Assembly (NCBI GenBank): GCA_965230205.1
Contig: OZ245996.1
Location: forward strand, 248,001 to 312,000
Source of the DNA: CANLBN01 sp965230205
GTDB lineage: Bacteria > Pseudomonadota > Gammaproteobacteria > Pseudomonadales > Cellvibrionaceae
DNA: 64,000 nt
Reading direction: 5' to 3'
Below, piece after piece: positions 51,397-61,385 of the stretch. The position numbers and the translations under genes are program-made. The notes beneath the pieces were generated by a model, which did not search any database, was not told the origin of the DNA, and saw only the letters and a program-made list of their open reading frames with translations. Within the stretch, counting starts at the first letter, position 1; the number at the start of each line of letters is the position of its first letter.

Positions 51397-51932
51397 CGCA
51401 AAAGATACCTCTTTATTTAACAAACACTTTATTTAAGAAACAATGTAGCAAACTTGTAATAAGATTGGTGTAGCTTGGATTGTAAGCTACAGCCAGACAA
51501 ACCCTTTAAAAACCCGCATAGATAAAATTACTGCGAATCCATGCTTAGAAAATACATTCAGTAAGAAAAAGTACCTAAAACAACCCGCCCCAAGCTAACT
51601 TCGTTGAACCTTTGGCTTGAATCGTTGGGAAATGATCTATCGTTACAGAAAGGAATTGCCGGTATTCTAGCAGATTTTTGCTATATGTCAGCATTTCCAT
51701 AGTCTCAAGTATTAATTATTGCTGAATTAATCAACTTTTTCTTAGAAAAAGGCAGTAATTGAGGGGTAATTACTGCCTTTTTGCTCATCATGAGACCTAG
51801 CTAACAATAAATAGTTTCATCACTTATTCAATATAATAAAAGCTTGGCATTTTAGTCGACAGAAAACACCACAAGCGATTAATCAATGCTCAAAAACTAT
51901 CTATTTGTCATAGAGGTATACCATCTATTTTA
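51397..51932. other. Long gap between ftsZ and lpxC with a terminator and a leader hairpin
   Basis: The gap of over 500 bases is large for this cluster. A perfect hairpin GGCAGTAATT/AATTACTGCC with A and T runs at 51746-51782 should end ftsZ transcription. TGTAGCTT/AAGCTACA at 51469-51491 forms a second hairpin in what would be the lpxC leader. No gene is visible. Confidence 0.6.
51746..51782 (-). terminator. Terminator behind ftsZ
   Basis: AAAAAGGCAGTAATT and AATTACTGCCTTTTT are perfect complements around a GAGGGGT loop. It lies about 150 bases after the ftsZ stop and can act on either strand. Confidence 0.88.
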
Positions 51933-53093
51933 TCAATCAGCTTGGTTCCTTAAAAAAGCCGGAATATCAAGATATTCAAAGTCATTATCACCTCGAGCTT
52001 GGGCTGCAACCGCTGCTGATGTTGAAGAGGCCTTTCTTTTAACCGTTGGAATATCCAGGTCTGCATAATCTGCTGGTGCTGCTTTACGAGTATTGTTTAC
52101 AACCACCCGCGCTTCTGGTGCTTTCTTTTCTGCTGCTGCACCTTGTAAACCTGTCGCGACAACAGTCACCCGCAATTCATCCGTTAATTCAGGGTCAATC
52201 ACTGTACCCACAACAACAGTTGCATCAGGCGAAGCAAAATCTTCGATGGTCTCACCCACTTCATTAAAGTCACCTAATGATAAATCGAGACCGGCGGTAA
52301 TATTCACCAAAATGCCTCGAGCACCCTGGAGATTAACACCTTCCAGTAATGGACTGCGAATAGCGGACTCAGCAGCTTCACGTGCACGATTTTCACCAAC
52401 TGCATTACCACTGCCCATCATTGCCATACCCATTTCAGACATGACGGTACGAACATCGGCAAAATCCACATTGATCATGCCTGGGCGGATGATCAAATCA
52501 GCAATACCTTGTACTGCACCAAGTAATACATCATTAGCCGCTTTAAATGCTTCGATTAAACTCGCGCTAGACCCAAGCACAGCCAATAGACGCTCGTTAG
52601 GAATAGTGATTAATGAATCAACTTGCTGTTGTAACTGCTGAATTCCCTCATCAGCAATCTGCATACGCTTACGCCCCTCAAAAGGAAATGGCTTAGTCAC
52701 AACAGCAACCGTTAGAATTCCCATATCGCGAGCAACTTCTGCAACAACAGGGGCAGCACCGGTACCCGTACCGCCCCCCATGCCTGCAGTAATAAATACC
52801 ATATCAGCACCTTCAAGAATTTCGGCAATACGATCACGATCTTCTATCGCTGACTGACGACCTATTTCTGGATTGGCACCTGCCCCCAAACCTTTGGTCA
52901 TGCCACCGCCCAGCTGCAAAGCCACACGAGCATCAACATCGCGAAGCGCTTGAGCATCTGTGTTAGCGCAAATAAACTCCACGCCATCAACATCACAATC
53001 TATCATATGACGTACAGCATTACCGCCACCGCCGCCAACACCGATGACTTTGATTACCGCACTCTGCGGCATGTTATCAACTAATTCAAACAT
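51933..53093 (-). CDS. ftsZ: Cell division GTPase FtsZ
   Basis: The 386-residue tubulin homologue forms the Z ring. It has the NAVRHM region, the GTP signature GGGTGTG at about 106-112, and the variable linker about 320-370. The C-terminal peptide DYLDIPAFLRNQAD that binds FtsA and ZipA also matches in sense. It lies 61 bases after ftsA. A terminator follows. Confidence 0.99.
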   Translation of the reverse strand: MFELVDNMPQSAVIKVIGVGGGGGNAVRHMIDCDVDGVEFICANTDAQALRDVDARVALQLGGGMTKGLGAGANPEIGRQSAIEDRDRIAEILEGADMVFITAGMGGGTGTGAAPVVAEVARDMGILTVAVVTKPFPFEGRKRMQIADEGIQQLQQQVDSLITIPNERLLAVLGSSASLIEAFKAANDVLLGAVQGIADLIIRPGMINVDFADVRTVMSEMGMAMMGSGNAVGENRAREAAESAIRSPLLEGVNLQGARGILVNITAGLDLSLGDFNEVGETIEDFASPDATVVVGTVIDPELTDELRVTVVATGLQGAAAEKKAPEARVVVNNTRKAAPADYADLDIPTVKRKASSTSAAVAAQARGDNDFEYLDIPAFLRNQAD

Positions 53094-53154
53094 AACATTC
53101 CCCTCTTTTTGAAAAACTTTTATAAAAATAAATAACTATTAAATGACTGCAAAA

Positions 53155-54387
53155 TTAAGCGCCACCTTGAAACCAGCGTTTAATTTTGCTGAAAAAACTC
53201 TCATGACTTTCTCGTTGGCTAATGCCAACACCTCGCTGCGGTTGCTGCTTAATACTATGCTGCAATAAACCAACACCCGTGGCATAAATCGGATTCGCTA
53301 CAATATCAGCGAGACCTTTGACATTTTGTGGAAACCCTAACCTGACTGGCATATGAAATATTTCTTCTGCCAACTCAATAACGCCTTCCATTTTTGAAGT
53401 ACCACCGGTCAAAACAATCCCTGCTGCAACCAAATCTTCATAACCACTTCGTCTTAACTCTGCCTGTATCAATGTAAATAATTCGTCATAACGTGGCTCA
53501 ACCACTTCTGCAAGTGCTTGTCGAGACAAACTACGTGCGGGCCGATCACCAACACTTGGAACCTGAATAGTTTCATCAGCACCCGTTAATTTTGCTAGGG
53601 CACAGGCATACTTAATTTTAATTTCTTCTGCATGCATTGTTGGCGTCCGCAATGCCATTGCAATGTCATTAGTGACTTGGTCACCAGCAATAGGAATGAC
53701 ACCTGTGTGGCGAATAGAACCTTCGGTGAAGATAGCTATATCTGTGGTGCCCCCACCAATATCTACCATGCAAACACCTAGCTCACGCTCATCATCAGTC
53801 AACACTGAATAACTCGACGCTAGTTGTTCAAGAATAATATCCTCAACATCTAGACCACATCGGCGAATACATTTCTCAATATTTTGTGCGGCGTTAACTG
53901 CACAAGTAATTAAATGTACTTTTGCTTCCAGGCGCACACCTGACATACCCATGGGCTCTTTTACGCCTTCTTGACTATCAATCAAATACTCTTGCGGTAA
54001 TATATGTAGTACTTGTTGGTCAGCAGGAATCGCAACAGCTTGCGCCGCATCGATGACTCTTTCCACATCTTGGGTCATCACTTCTCGATCTTTAATCGCA
54101 ACAATTCCATGAGAATTCATACTGCTAATATGACTCCCTGCAATCCCTGCATAAACTGAATGAATTTCGCAACCCGCCATCAGCTCAGCTTCTTCAATAG
54201 CCCGTTGAATCGATTGCACGGTTGACTCGATATTAACAACCACCCCTTTTTTTAAACCGGTAGAGCGATGAGAGCCAATCCCAATAATTTCTAATTCGCC
54301 ACTGCTATTCACCTCGCCAACAATAGCGACAACTTTGGATGTCCCAATATCCAGACCGACGATTAAATTATTATTATCGTTCGCCAT
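53155..54387 (-). CDS. ftsA: Cell division protein FtsA
   Basis: The 410-residue actin-like protein tethers FtsZ to the membrane. It begins NNLIVGLDIGTSKVVAIVGE, contains the VDIGGGTTDIAIF and GIVLTGGTSKMEGV nucleotide motifs, and ends with an amphipathic helix rich in Lys and Trp (SFFSKIKRWFQGG). It lies 80 bases after ftsQ. Confidence 0.98.
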   Translation of the reverse strand: MANDNNNLIVGLDIGTSKVVAIVGEVNSSGELEIIGIGSHRSTGLKKGVVVNIESTVQSIQRAIEEAELMAGCEIHSVYAGIAGSHISSMNSHGIVAIKDREVMTQDVERVIDAAQAVAIPADQQVLHILPQEYLIDSQEGVKEPMGMSGVRLEAKVHLITCAVNAAQNIEKCIRRCGLDVEDIILEQLASSYSVLTDDERELGVCMVDIGGGTTDIAIFTEGSIRHTGVIPIAGDQVTNDIAMALRTPTMHAEEIKIKYACALAKLTGADETIQVPSVGDRPARSLSRQALAEVVEPRYDELFTLIQAELRRSGYEDLVAAGIVLTGGTSKMEGVIELAEEIFHMPVRLGFPQNVKGLADIVANPIYATGVGLLQHSIKQQPQRGVGISQRESHESFFSKIKRWFQGGA

Positions 54388-54466
54388 TATTGCCCCCTAG
54401 CAGGATAAATTGTATTGTTCAGACTTTTCATCATCTCTTTCATTCACTGTTCCATTTATTTCGGTC

Positions 54467-55297
54467 TTAAATATTTTGCTTTTTATGATCAACTAAAAAG
54501 CTTTTATTATTTCGAGCATGTTGTTCAGCTTCTTTCCACTGTATTGCCAATCCATTTTCGTAACGCATATCAATAACTTTAATTTGGTCTTGCCGATCAA
54601 TTTTTTTCTGCGCAAGGATTTTCATTAAACGCTGTACTTTTTTAATAATATCTGTTCGACCTGCAAGCAAACGCCAACCATTATCTAGGTCTATTGTCCA
54701 CACACCGATTTCACTTTTACCCAACTCAAGGACCTTTAATCCATATTCACTGATAGATTGAGACAGCAACTGATATTGCTTCATCACTAACATGGCCGAA
54801 CCATCATTACCACGAAGTATCGGCAGGTGTTCAATAAAGCCTCGGTCTTCCACATGAATTAATTCGCCACGATAATTCACAAAACCTTTTTTTCCCCAAC
54901 GCGCAATAGGTTTCTGTTCTTCAATAGTGACATGTAGAATATCCGGCCACTGTCGGCGTAAATTAACATTATCAACCCATGGGTTAGCTTCCAGGTTTTG
55001 CCTCATACTATCCAAATTTTCTCTAATAAAACTCTTTTGGATATTCTCACTAATTAATGCACTCACTTCATCTTTCGCTAAATAAGCAAATTGGCCATTA
55101 ACCACAATTGAGGCAATCGGTTTTGCTAAAAACTGTTTTACTGCTTGGCCTCCATAGTAAACCGAAACACTTAACATTCCCGCAATCGAGCTCATCACTA
55201 ATGTCAACTTCAAAACACGCAGCAGTGGCTTAAAAGAGAAACTCTTTTTCGCCGGCTTGCGTTTCACATTTCTACGTGACGATTTCTTAGCAGACAT
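54467..55297 (-). CDS. ftsQ: Cell division protein FtsQ
   Basis: The 276-residue bitopic protein has a basic cytoplasmic start (AKKSSRRNVKRKPAKKSF), a membrane segment about 33-50, the POTRA domain (ASIVVNGQFAYLAKDEVSALI) and the beta domain with VTIEEQKPIARWGKKGFVNYRGELI. It links FtsB/FtsL to the ring. Its ATG shares one base with the ddlB stop. Confidence 0.95.
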   Translation of the reverse strand: MSAKKSSRRNVKRKPAKKSFSFKPLLRVLKLTLVMSSIAGMLSVSVYYGGQAVKQFLAKPIASIVVNGQFAYLAKDEVSALISENIQKSFIRENLDSMRQNLEANPWVDNVNLRRQWPDILHVTIEEQKPIARWGKKGFVNYRGELIHVEDRGFIEHLPILRGNDGSAMLVMKQYQLLSQSISEYGLKVLELGKSEIGVWTIDLDNGWRLLAGRTDIIKKVQRLMKILAQKKIDRQDQIKVIDMRYENGLAIQWKEAEQHARNNKSFLVDHKKQNI

Positions 55298-56229
55298 TAG
55301 GAGCCTATCACCTCTATTCCAGTTAGAATGTTCGCTACTAACTCTTCGAAAGAATACCCTGCTGTATTAGCGGCCATTGGAACTAAACTATGGCTAGTCA
55401 TACCTGGTACAGTATTAACTTCAAGCACATTAAATTCCCCATTGGCATCAACCATTACATCAACACGCCCCCAGCCAGAACATTGCAAACTTTCAAAAGC
55501 CCAGAGAGAAAGAGATTTTAATTTTTCCTCCTCAGCCTGAGACAAACCACAAGGACACAAATAACGCGTGTCATCAGAATGGTATTTCGCCTCATAATCA
55601 TAAAAAACATTATCAGTTTCTAATCTAATAGCGGGTAAAACCTCACCGTTAAGAATGGAAACTGTATATTCTGGACCAGGCAGTAATTGCTCTGCAAAAA
55701 CACAACTATCGTATTTCAATGCAGCCTCATAAGCCTGTTCCAATTCTTTTGCAGTGCTGACAATTGTCATTCCAATACTTGAACCTTCATGGGCTGGCTT
55801 GACCATAGCCTTACCACCTAATGCCTGTAGTAACTTATCTGCATTCATACCTTTATCAAGTATTGAGAAACGAGGTGTTGCTAAGCCCATACCCAACCAC
55901 ATTTGTTTGGACATCAATTTATTCATCGCAACAGCAGATGATTGAACATTACTCCCGGTGTAACGAATGCCCATAAAATCTAGTAGTGCCTGCAAGCGAC
56001 CATCTTCACCAATTCCCCCATGCAATACGATAAATGCAGTATCAATATAGGCCGATTTAATTTGTTCTATAACATCGCCATTTATTTCAACGTCAACGAC
56101 ATCAACGCCCAACTGGCGAAAGGCATCGATAACCGCACGACCACTATCTAAAGACACTTCGCGCTCTGCCGACACGCCGCCATACAAAACACCGATCCGG
56201 CCATAACTTGTAAAATCAAAACTCTTCAT
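55297..56229 (-). CDS. ddlB: D-alanine-D-alanine ligase B
   Basis: The 310-residue ATP-grasp enzyme makes the D-Ala-D-Ala dipeptide. It has GGVSAEREVSLDSG, HGGIGEDGRLQALLD, the KPAHEGSSIGMT motif and VLEVNTVPGMTSHSLVPMAA. Vancomycin-type ligases would differ in the omega loop. It is followed by ftsQ and preceded by murC, the standard dcw order. Confidence 0.98.
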   Translation of the reverse strand: MKSFDFTSYGRIGVLYGGVSAEREVSLDSGRAVIDAFRQLGVDVVDVEINGDVIEQIKSAYIDTAFIVLHGGIGEDGRLQALLDFMGIRYTGSNVQSSAVAMNKLMSKQMWLGMGLATPRFSILDKGMNADKLLQALGGKAMVKPAHEGSSIGMTIVSTAKELEQAYEAALKYDSCVFAEQLLPGPEYTVSILNGEVLPAIRLETDNVFYDYEAKYHSDDTRYLCPCGLSQAEEEKLKSLSLWAFESLQCSGWGRVDVMVDANGEFNVLEVNTVPGMTSHSLVPMAANTAGYSFEELVANILTGIEVIGS

Positions 56230-56260
56230 TCGACTATTTATGATTAGTTAACAATGAATT

Positions 56261-57697
56261 TCATACTAATTTTCTTTTCGCTAATGTGGTTGCCAGACTA
56301 CCAACATTGCCGGCTCCTTGAGTAATAATAATATCTCCAGGTTGAACAACATCTTTGATAATGGCTGGCACACCATCAACACCTTCAACAAAAATTGGAT
56401 CAATTTGTCCTCGGTTACGAATGCTTCGACTCAAATGACGGCTGTCTGCTCTAGCAATAGGCTGCTCACCTGCTGCGTATACATCCAATAAAATTAACAC
56501 ATCGACTCGAGATAGCACATCAACAAAATCTTCGTAAAGATCTCTTGTCCGAGTATATCGATGTGGTTGATACACCATGACTAAACGACGGTCGGCCCAG
56601 CCATCGCGCACAGCCTGAATAGTCGCTTGCACTTCACGAGGATGGTGACCGTAGTCGTCAACTAACATTGCTTCTCCGCCACCGACCGGATACTCACCGT
56701 AAATTTGAAAGCGACGCCCAACCCCTTGGAATTTCTCTAAACCGTTTTGAATCGCTGAACTATCAACGCCTTCATCCACTGCAACAGCAACTGCAGCCAA
56801 CGCATTCAGTACATTATGCTTTCCAGGCATACTTAGTTCGATAGATAAACTATCTTCCTTAGTTTTTTCCGATAATATTTTCCCGCTCACATTAAAGCGA
56901 GTATGGTTTTGGTTCTGGATAACGTTTTCTGCACGATAATCATTCTCCTCGTTAAAACCATAAGTAATGACTTGCCTGGAAATGTCAGGTAATAGTTCTT
57001 GAATAATCGGGTCATCACCACACACAACCAGCAAACCATAAAATGGAAGATTATGAATAAATTCGATAAAAGTTTTTTTCAGTCGAGCAAAATCACCTTC
57101 ATAGGTTTCCATATGGTCCATATCGATATTAGTGATTACAGCAACCATTGGTTGTAAATGTAAAAATGACGCGTCACTTTCATCAGCTTCAGCAACCAGA
57201 TAATGACTCGTGCCTAGTTTGGCATGGCTACCTGTACTATGAACCAAACCGCCTATGACAAAAGTAGGATCAAGATTAGCAGCAGCTAGAATAGAGGTAA
57301 TTAAACTTGTTGTAGTCGTTTTTCCATGTGTTCCAGCGACAGCGATACCATGTCGGTAACGCATCAGCTCCGCTAACATTTCTGCGCGTCGGACAATAGG
57401 TATGCGCTGTTCACGAGCACTAATCATCTCCGGGTTAGCGTCATCAACAGCACTGGAATTGACAATAACATCCGCACCAATCACATTTTTCATATGATGA
57501 CCAATAAAAATGGTAGCTCCCATCTCTTGTAAACGACCAGTTACTGCAGATTCTCTTAAATCAGAGCCGGATATCTCATAATTTTGGTTAAGTAATACTT
57601 CAGCTATACCACTCATGCCAGCACCACCAATACCAATAAAATGGATGCGCTTTATCCGGCGCATTTCAGGCACACAAAAAGATGAACTAGGCTGCAT
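56261..57697 (-). CDS. murC: UDP-N-acetylmuramate-L-alanine ligase MurC
   Basis: The 478-residue ligase adds L-Ala to UDP-MurNAc. It has RIHFIGIGGAGMSGIAEVL, the ATP loop GTHGKTTTTSL, the DMDHMETY block and DDYGHHPREV. I choose ATG 57697 because GGGGGA lies seven bases before it; 57712 would add five residues. It overlaps the end of murG. Confidence 0.98.
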   Translation of the reverse strand: MQPSSSFCVPEMRRIKRIHFIGIGGAGMSGIAEVLLNQNYEISGSDLRESAVTGRLQEMGATIFIGHHMKNVIGADVIVNSSAVDDANPEMISAREQRIPIVRRAEMLAELMRYRHGIAVAGTHGKTTTTSLITSILAAANLDPTFVIGGLVHSTGSHAKLGTSHYLVAEADESDASFLHLQPMVAVITNIDMDHMETYEGDFARLKKTFIEFIHNLPFYGLLVVCGDDPIIQELLPDISRQVITYGFNEENDYRAENVIQNQNHTRFNVSGKILSEKTKEDSLSIELSMPGKHNVLNALAAVAVAVDEGVDSSAIQNGLEKFQGVGRRFQIYGEYPVGGGEAMLVDDYGHHPREVQATIQAVRDGWADRRLVMVYQPHRYTRTRDLYEDFVDVLSRVDVLILLDVYAAGEQPIARADSRHLSRSIRNRGQIDPIFVEGVDGVPAIIKDVVQPGDIIITQGAGNVGSLATTLAKRKLV

Positions 57698-58793
57698 GAC
57701 GACGTCCCCCATTTAAACTTTTGCCTGAACAAGCTTGCTCACAAATAGCAACCATTTTTTCGGTCGCATCTGGCATAGATACTTCTTTTAATTTTCTAGA
57801 TAAACGTTGCAATAAAGCATTATCCGTTAACATTTCTTCTAACAATGTACCCAACGCTGAATTTGTCAGCTCTTTCTGTTCAATTGCGTAAGCCGCTTGA
57901 TAATCAACTAACCATTGAGCATTCACTGATTGATGGTTATCGATAGCATAAGGATATGGAATAAAAATCGCAGGTAAACCAGCAACCGCTACCTCACTCA
58001 CTGTCAACGCTCCTGCTCTGCAAATAATAATGTCAGCCCAACGATAAGCTTCTGCAACATCTGAGATAAACTCTTCAGAACGCGCCTCAATATTTAGTGA
58101 CTTATAGCTTTCAACAACCATTTGTAACTTATTCTTTCCTGTCTGATGCCATATATTTGGGCGAATAGAAGCGGGTATTTTTTCAATTGATTCTGGCACG
58201 ATGGTATTAATGGCTTCAGCACCGAGGCTTCCTCCCATTACTAACAGATTTCTTTGTTTACCTTCAGCATATATTTTTTGCGTTTCAAATAGTTCTTTAA
58301 CTTCAGACCTTATAGGGTTACCAATTAACAATGCGCCAGGCAAGCTGCGAGGAAAAGCCACCAAAGTCTTTGAAGCAATTTTTGCCAACAATTTATTAGT
58401 ACTGCCTGCCACAGAATTTTGCTCATGGATAATTAGTTTTTTGCCCAACAGGCGTGCAGCAATTCCACCTGGCGCAGCCACATATCCCCCAAAACCAACA
58501 ACCACCTTGGGTTTGACCTTTCGAAGAACCACAATCGATTGCCAAACAGCTTTTAACAATAAATAAGGGGTTAGTAGTTTTGCCAACAGCCCTTTCCCAC
58601 GAAAACCTTTGATCGTTATCAAGTGCAACGGGATATTTTCGGCAGGAACTATGTTATGCTCCATCCCTGATGCAGTACCCAACCAGTGTACTTTAGCACC
58701 TTTTTCTATGAGTGATCGTGCCACTGCCATCGCTGGGAAAATATGTCCCCCAGTACCGCCCGCCATAATGAGATAAGAATCTGCTTGACTCAT
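57687..58793 (-). CDS. murG: Undecaprenyldiphospho-muramoylpentapeptide beta-N-acetylglucosaminyltransferase MurG
   Basis: The 368-residue peripheral membrane enzyme makes lipid II from lipid I. It has IMAGGTGGHIFPAMAVA, VVGFGGYVAAPGG, IHEQNSVAGSTN, GGSLGAEAIN, and CRAGALTVSEVAVAGLPAIFIPYP. It overlaps ftsW by four bases and murC by eleven, consistent with tight translational coupling. Confidence 0.98.
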   Translation of the reverse strand: MSQADSYLIMAGGTGGHIFPAMAVARSLIEKGAKVHWLGTASGMEHNIVPAENIPLHLITIKGFRGKGLLAKLLTPYLLLKAVWQSIVVLRKVKPKVVVGFGGYVAAPGGIAARLLGKKLIIHEQNSVAGSTNKLLAKIASKTLVAFPRSLPGALLIGNPIRSEVKELFETQKIYAEGKQRNLLVMGGSLGAEAINTIVPESIEKIPASIRPNIWHQTGKNKLQMVVESYKSLNIEARSEEFISDVAEAYRWADIIICRAGALTVSEVAVAGLPAIFIPYPYAIDNHQSVNAQWLVDYQAAYAIEQKELTNSALGTLLEEMLTDNALLQRLSRKLKEVSMPDATEKMVAICEQACSGKSLNGGRRHAA

Positions 58794-59974
58794 GTCCCCT
58801 CCTTACGCGATGCAACAACATTAAGGTCAAGGTCATAATCAATACGCAATAACAGCGCAATAAGCAGACAGTTAATAATTAAGCTACTACCCCCGTAACT
58901 TACAAAAGGTAATGTCAGGCCTTTTGTTGGGAAAAAACCAGATGCAACACCCACATTAACCATAATTTGAAAACCAAATAAAACGGCAATACCGAATGCA
59001 GCTAAAGCTACAAATGTGTCGTTACGTACCATCGCTTTTTTCGCGATGGCAAAAATTTGTAGAACCAATACAAAAAACAAAGCAAGCAGTAGTAAAACGC
59101 CAATAAAACCTTGTTCTTCAGCAAAAATAGCGAAAATAAAATCGGTATGGGACTCAGGTAAATACAACATTTTTTGGATACTATTTCCCAGCCCAAGTCC
59201 AAACCATTCCCCGCGGCCAAACGCTATCAGTGATTGAGTTAATTGATATCCAGAATCAAACTGGTCTTTCCAGGGATCCATAAAAGTAATTAATCGTTTC
59301 ATCCGATAAGGTGTAAACCAGACTAAGCCCGCGAGAATACCGACACCAGATAACAACAATAATATACATTGCCAAAGTTTGGCCCCTGCCAAAAACAACA
59401 TACCACCTACAGTAACCGCAAGCACAACAGAGCCCCCAAAGTCAGGCTCTAATAACAATAACCACATTAACAAAACCAACATTAACAATGGTTTGAACAG
59501 CTCTCTCCATTGCGTCTGTAAAAAATACTGGCTATTCGCAAGGTAGCTGGCAAAAAACACAATGCCACAAAACTTAACCATTTCGGATACTTGCAATGTA
59601 ATAGGCCCTAATTGCAACCATCGTTGACTACCGTTAACTCGCCGGCCAATTCCTGGAATTAATACAATCACCAGAAAAAATACAGCGACTAAGAACAGCA
59701 TCCATCCGTATTTTCGCCAAAAATTTGTGGGAATCATCAACATGACTAACGATGCACTCACCCCCAAGAATAAATAAACCAAATGCCGACGAACAAAAAA
59801 CCATGGATCATTATATTTGGCCACAGCAAAATCGATAGAAGCCGATGCCACCATAATCAAACCAATACTCATTAAAACAAAAACCGTTAAAATAAGTTGC
59901 CAATTTAACGATAGTGACAATTGCTTATTTGCCGGCGTCATTACAAACGGTATTTTCAGCTGCATCATATTCAT
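58790..59974 (-). CDS. ftsW: Septal peptidoglycan polymerase FtsW
   Basis: The 394-residue SEDS protein with about ten membrane segments polymerises lipid II with its partner FtsI. It has the GRRVNGSQRWLQLGPITLQVSEMVK segment, PESHTDFIFAIFAEEQGFIG and GLTLPFVSYGGSS. It overlaps murD by four bases and murG by four. The N-terminal MNMM offers more than one start within nine bases. Confidence 0.97.
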   Translation of the reverse strand: MNMMQLKIPFVMTPANKQLSLSLNWQLILTVFVLMSIGLIMVASASIDFAVAKYNDPWFFVRRHLVYLFLGVSASLVMLMIPTNFWRKYGWMLFLVAVFFLVIVLIPGIGRRVNGSQRWLQLGPITLQVSEMVKFCGIVFFASYLANSQYFLQTQWRELFKPLLMLVLLMWLLLLEPDFGGSVVLAVTVGGMLFLAGAKLWQCILLLLSGVGILAGLVWFTPYRMKRLITFMDPWKDQFDSGYQLTQSLIAFGRGEWFGLGLGNSIQKMLYLPESHTDFIFAIFAEEQGFIGVLLLLALFFVLVLQIFAIAKKAMVRNDTFVALAAFGIAVLFGFQIMVNVGVASGFFPTKGLTLPFVSYGGSSLIINCLLIALLLRIDYDLDLNVVASRKEGT

Positions 59975-61317
59975 GCTGCTTCCCTCTTTACCGCTTCGAT
60001 AAATTGGTTACCGCGATCTTCATAGCTTGAAAACATATCAAAACTGGCACAAGCGGGTGATAACAGTACAATATTTCCTGGCTGTGCTTTTTCTTTAGCA
60101 AGTGATACTGCTGCTTGCAAAGTTTCTGCATAAAGCACATCAACAATATCATTCACTACCGCTTCTATCTGTTTAGCATCACGGCCAATCAAAATAATCA
60201 AGCGAACTGCTTTTTTAACACTCTGCTTAAGCTCAGAAAAATCTGCTCCCTTACCATCGCCACCAGCAATTAAAACAATATTTCGAGAATCTTCTGACAA
60301 GCCATTCAAGGCGGCTAGAGTTGCACCAACATTCGTTGCTTTAGAATCATTAATATAATCAACATCATTGATTGACGAGACCCATTGGCAACGATGAGGT
60401 AAACCTTCGAACTGCTGCAATGTTGCTAACATATTATCTATCGATATACCCGCGGCATAACCTATGGCTAAAGCAGCCAGACAATTAGCAACATTATGCT
60501 GACCTCGAAGTTGCAAACTTGTTGTAGGCAATAACGGCTTAAATTCGTATGCAAGAAAATCAACACCATCTTTTTTCATCACACCAAACCCATGACGGTC
60601 AGGCTTATCAAGACCAAACGATAAAGCAGTGACCCCCTGTGCCAGTGGTGGCTGCGTTAAGGGGTCTGCTCGATTAGTAACAACCGTTTCTGCACCAAAA
60701 TATATTTTCTGTTTAGCGTGATGATAATCCGCCAAGGTATTGTAGCGATCCATATGATCGGCGCTGATATTTAATACTGTCGCTACCTTAGCCTTCAAAG
60801 AAAGCGTTGTCTCTAACTGAAAACTTGATAATTCAAGAATATATAAGTCAGCGTCTTCTCCGATAAGATCCAATACCGGCTTACCGATATTGCCGCCGAC
60901 AGCAGCATTGATGCCAGCATCCATTGCCATCTGCCCAACTATACTTGTGACAGTTGTTTTGGCATTGGAACCTGTAATTGCAATAACAGGTTGCTTGACC
61001 TCACGCGCAAATAATTCAACATCACCAACAATATCCACACCAGCAGAAATAGCATTAATAATTTCTGGTGTTTTCAGGCTGATACCTGGGCTTAAAACAA
61101 TCTCATTAGCTTGTTTTAGAATCGATTCATCGAATTGCCCCAATCGCAAAGTAATATCAGGAAAAGATCGCTTAAATTCATCGAGACCAGGAGGGTTTTC
61201 ACGCGAATCCATGGCCATAAAAGGTATATGTTGACGCTGTAAAAAACGAGCAGCAGAAAGCCCGGTCACACCAAGCCCCACTATTACCGTTAATTTACTC
61301 GTTGCAATCAGCGTCAT
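59971..61317 (-). CDS. murD: UDP-N-acetylmuramoylalanine-D-glutamate ligase MurD
   Basis: The 448-residue ligase adds D-Glu. It has TVIVGLGVTGLSAARFL, the ATP loop ITGSNAKTTVTSI, ISADHMDRY, LPHRCQWV and NDSKATNVGATLAAL. A lysine in that last block aligns with the family's carbamylated or catalytic residues. It lies 68 bases after mraY. Confidence 0.98.
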   Translation of the reverse strand: MTLIATSKLTVIVGLGVTGLSAARFLQRQHIPFMAMDSRENPPGLDEFKRSFPDITLRLGQFDESILKQANEIVLSPGISLKTPEIINAISAGVDIVGDVELFAREVKQPVIAITGSNAKTTVTSIVGQMAMDAGINAAVGGNIGKPVLDLIGEDADLYILELSSFQLETTLSLKAKVATVLNISADHMDRYNTLADYHHAKQKIYFGAETVVTNRADPLTQPPLAQGVTALSFGLDKPDRHGFGVMKKDGVDFLAYEFKPLLPTTSLQLRGQHNVANCLAALAIGYAAGISIDNMLATLQQFEGLPHRCQWVSSINDVDYINDSKATNVGATLAALNGLSEDSRNIVLIAGGDGKGADFSELKQSVKKAVRLIILIGRDAKQIEAVVNDIVDVLYAETLQAAVSLAKEKAQPGNIVLLSPACASFDMFSSYEDRGNQFIEAVKREAA

Positions 61318-61385
61318 TTTTTATTTATTACCTGTCAAATAGCTCTTTAATGTATTTACTAATAACTCTTAACTAAATTTTCGAT

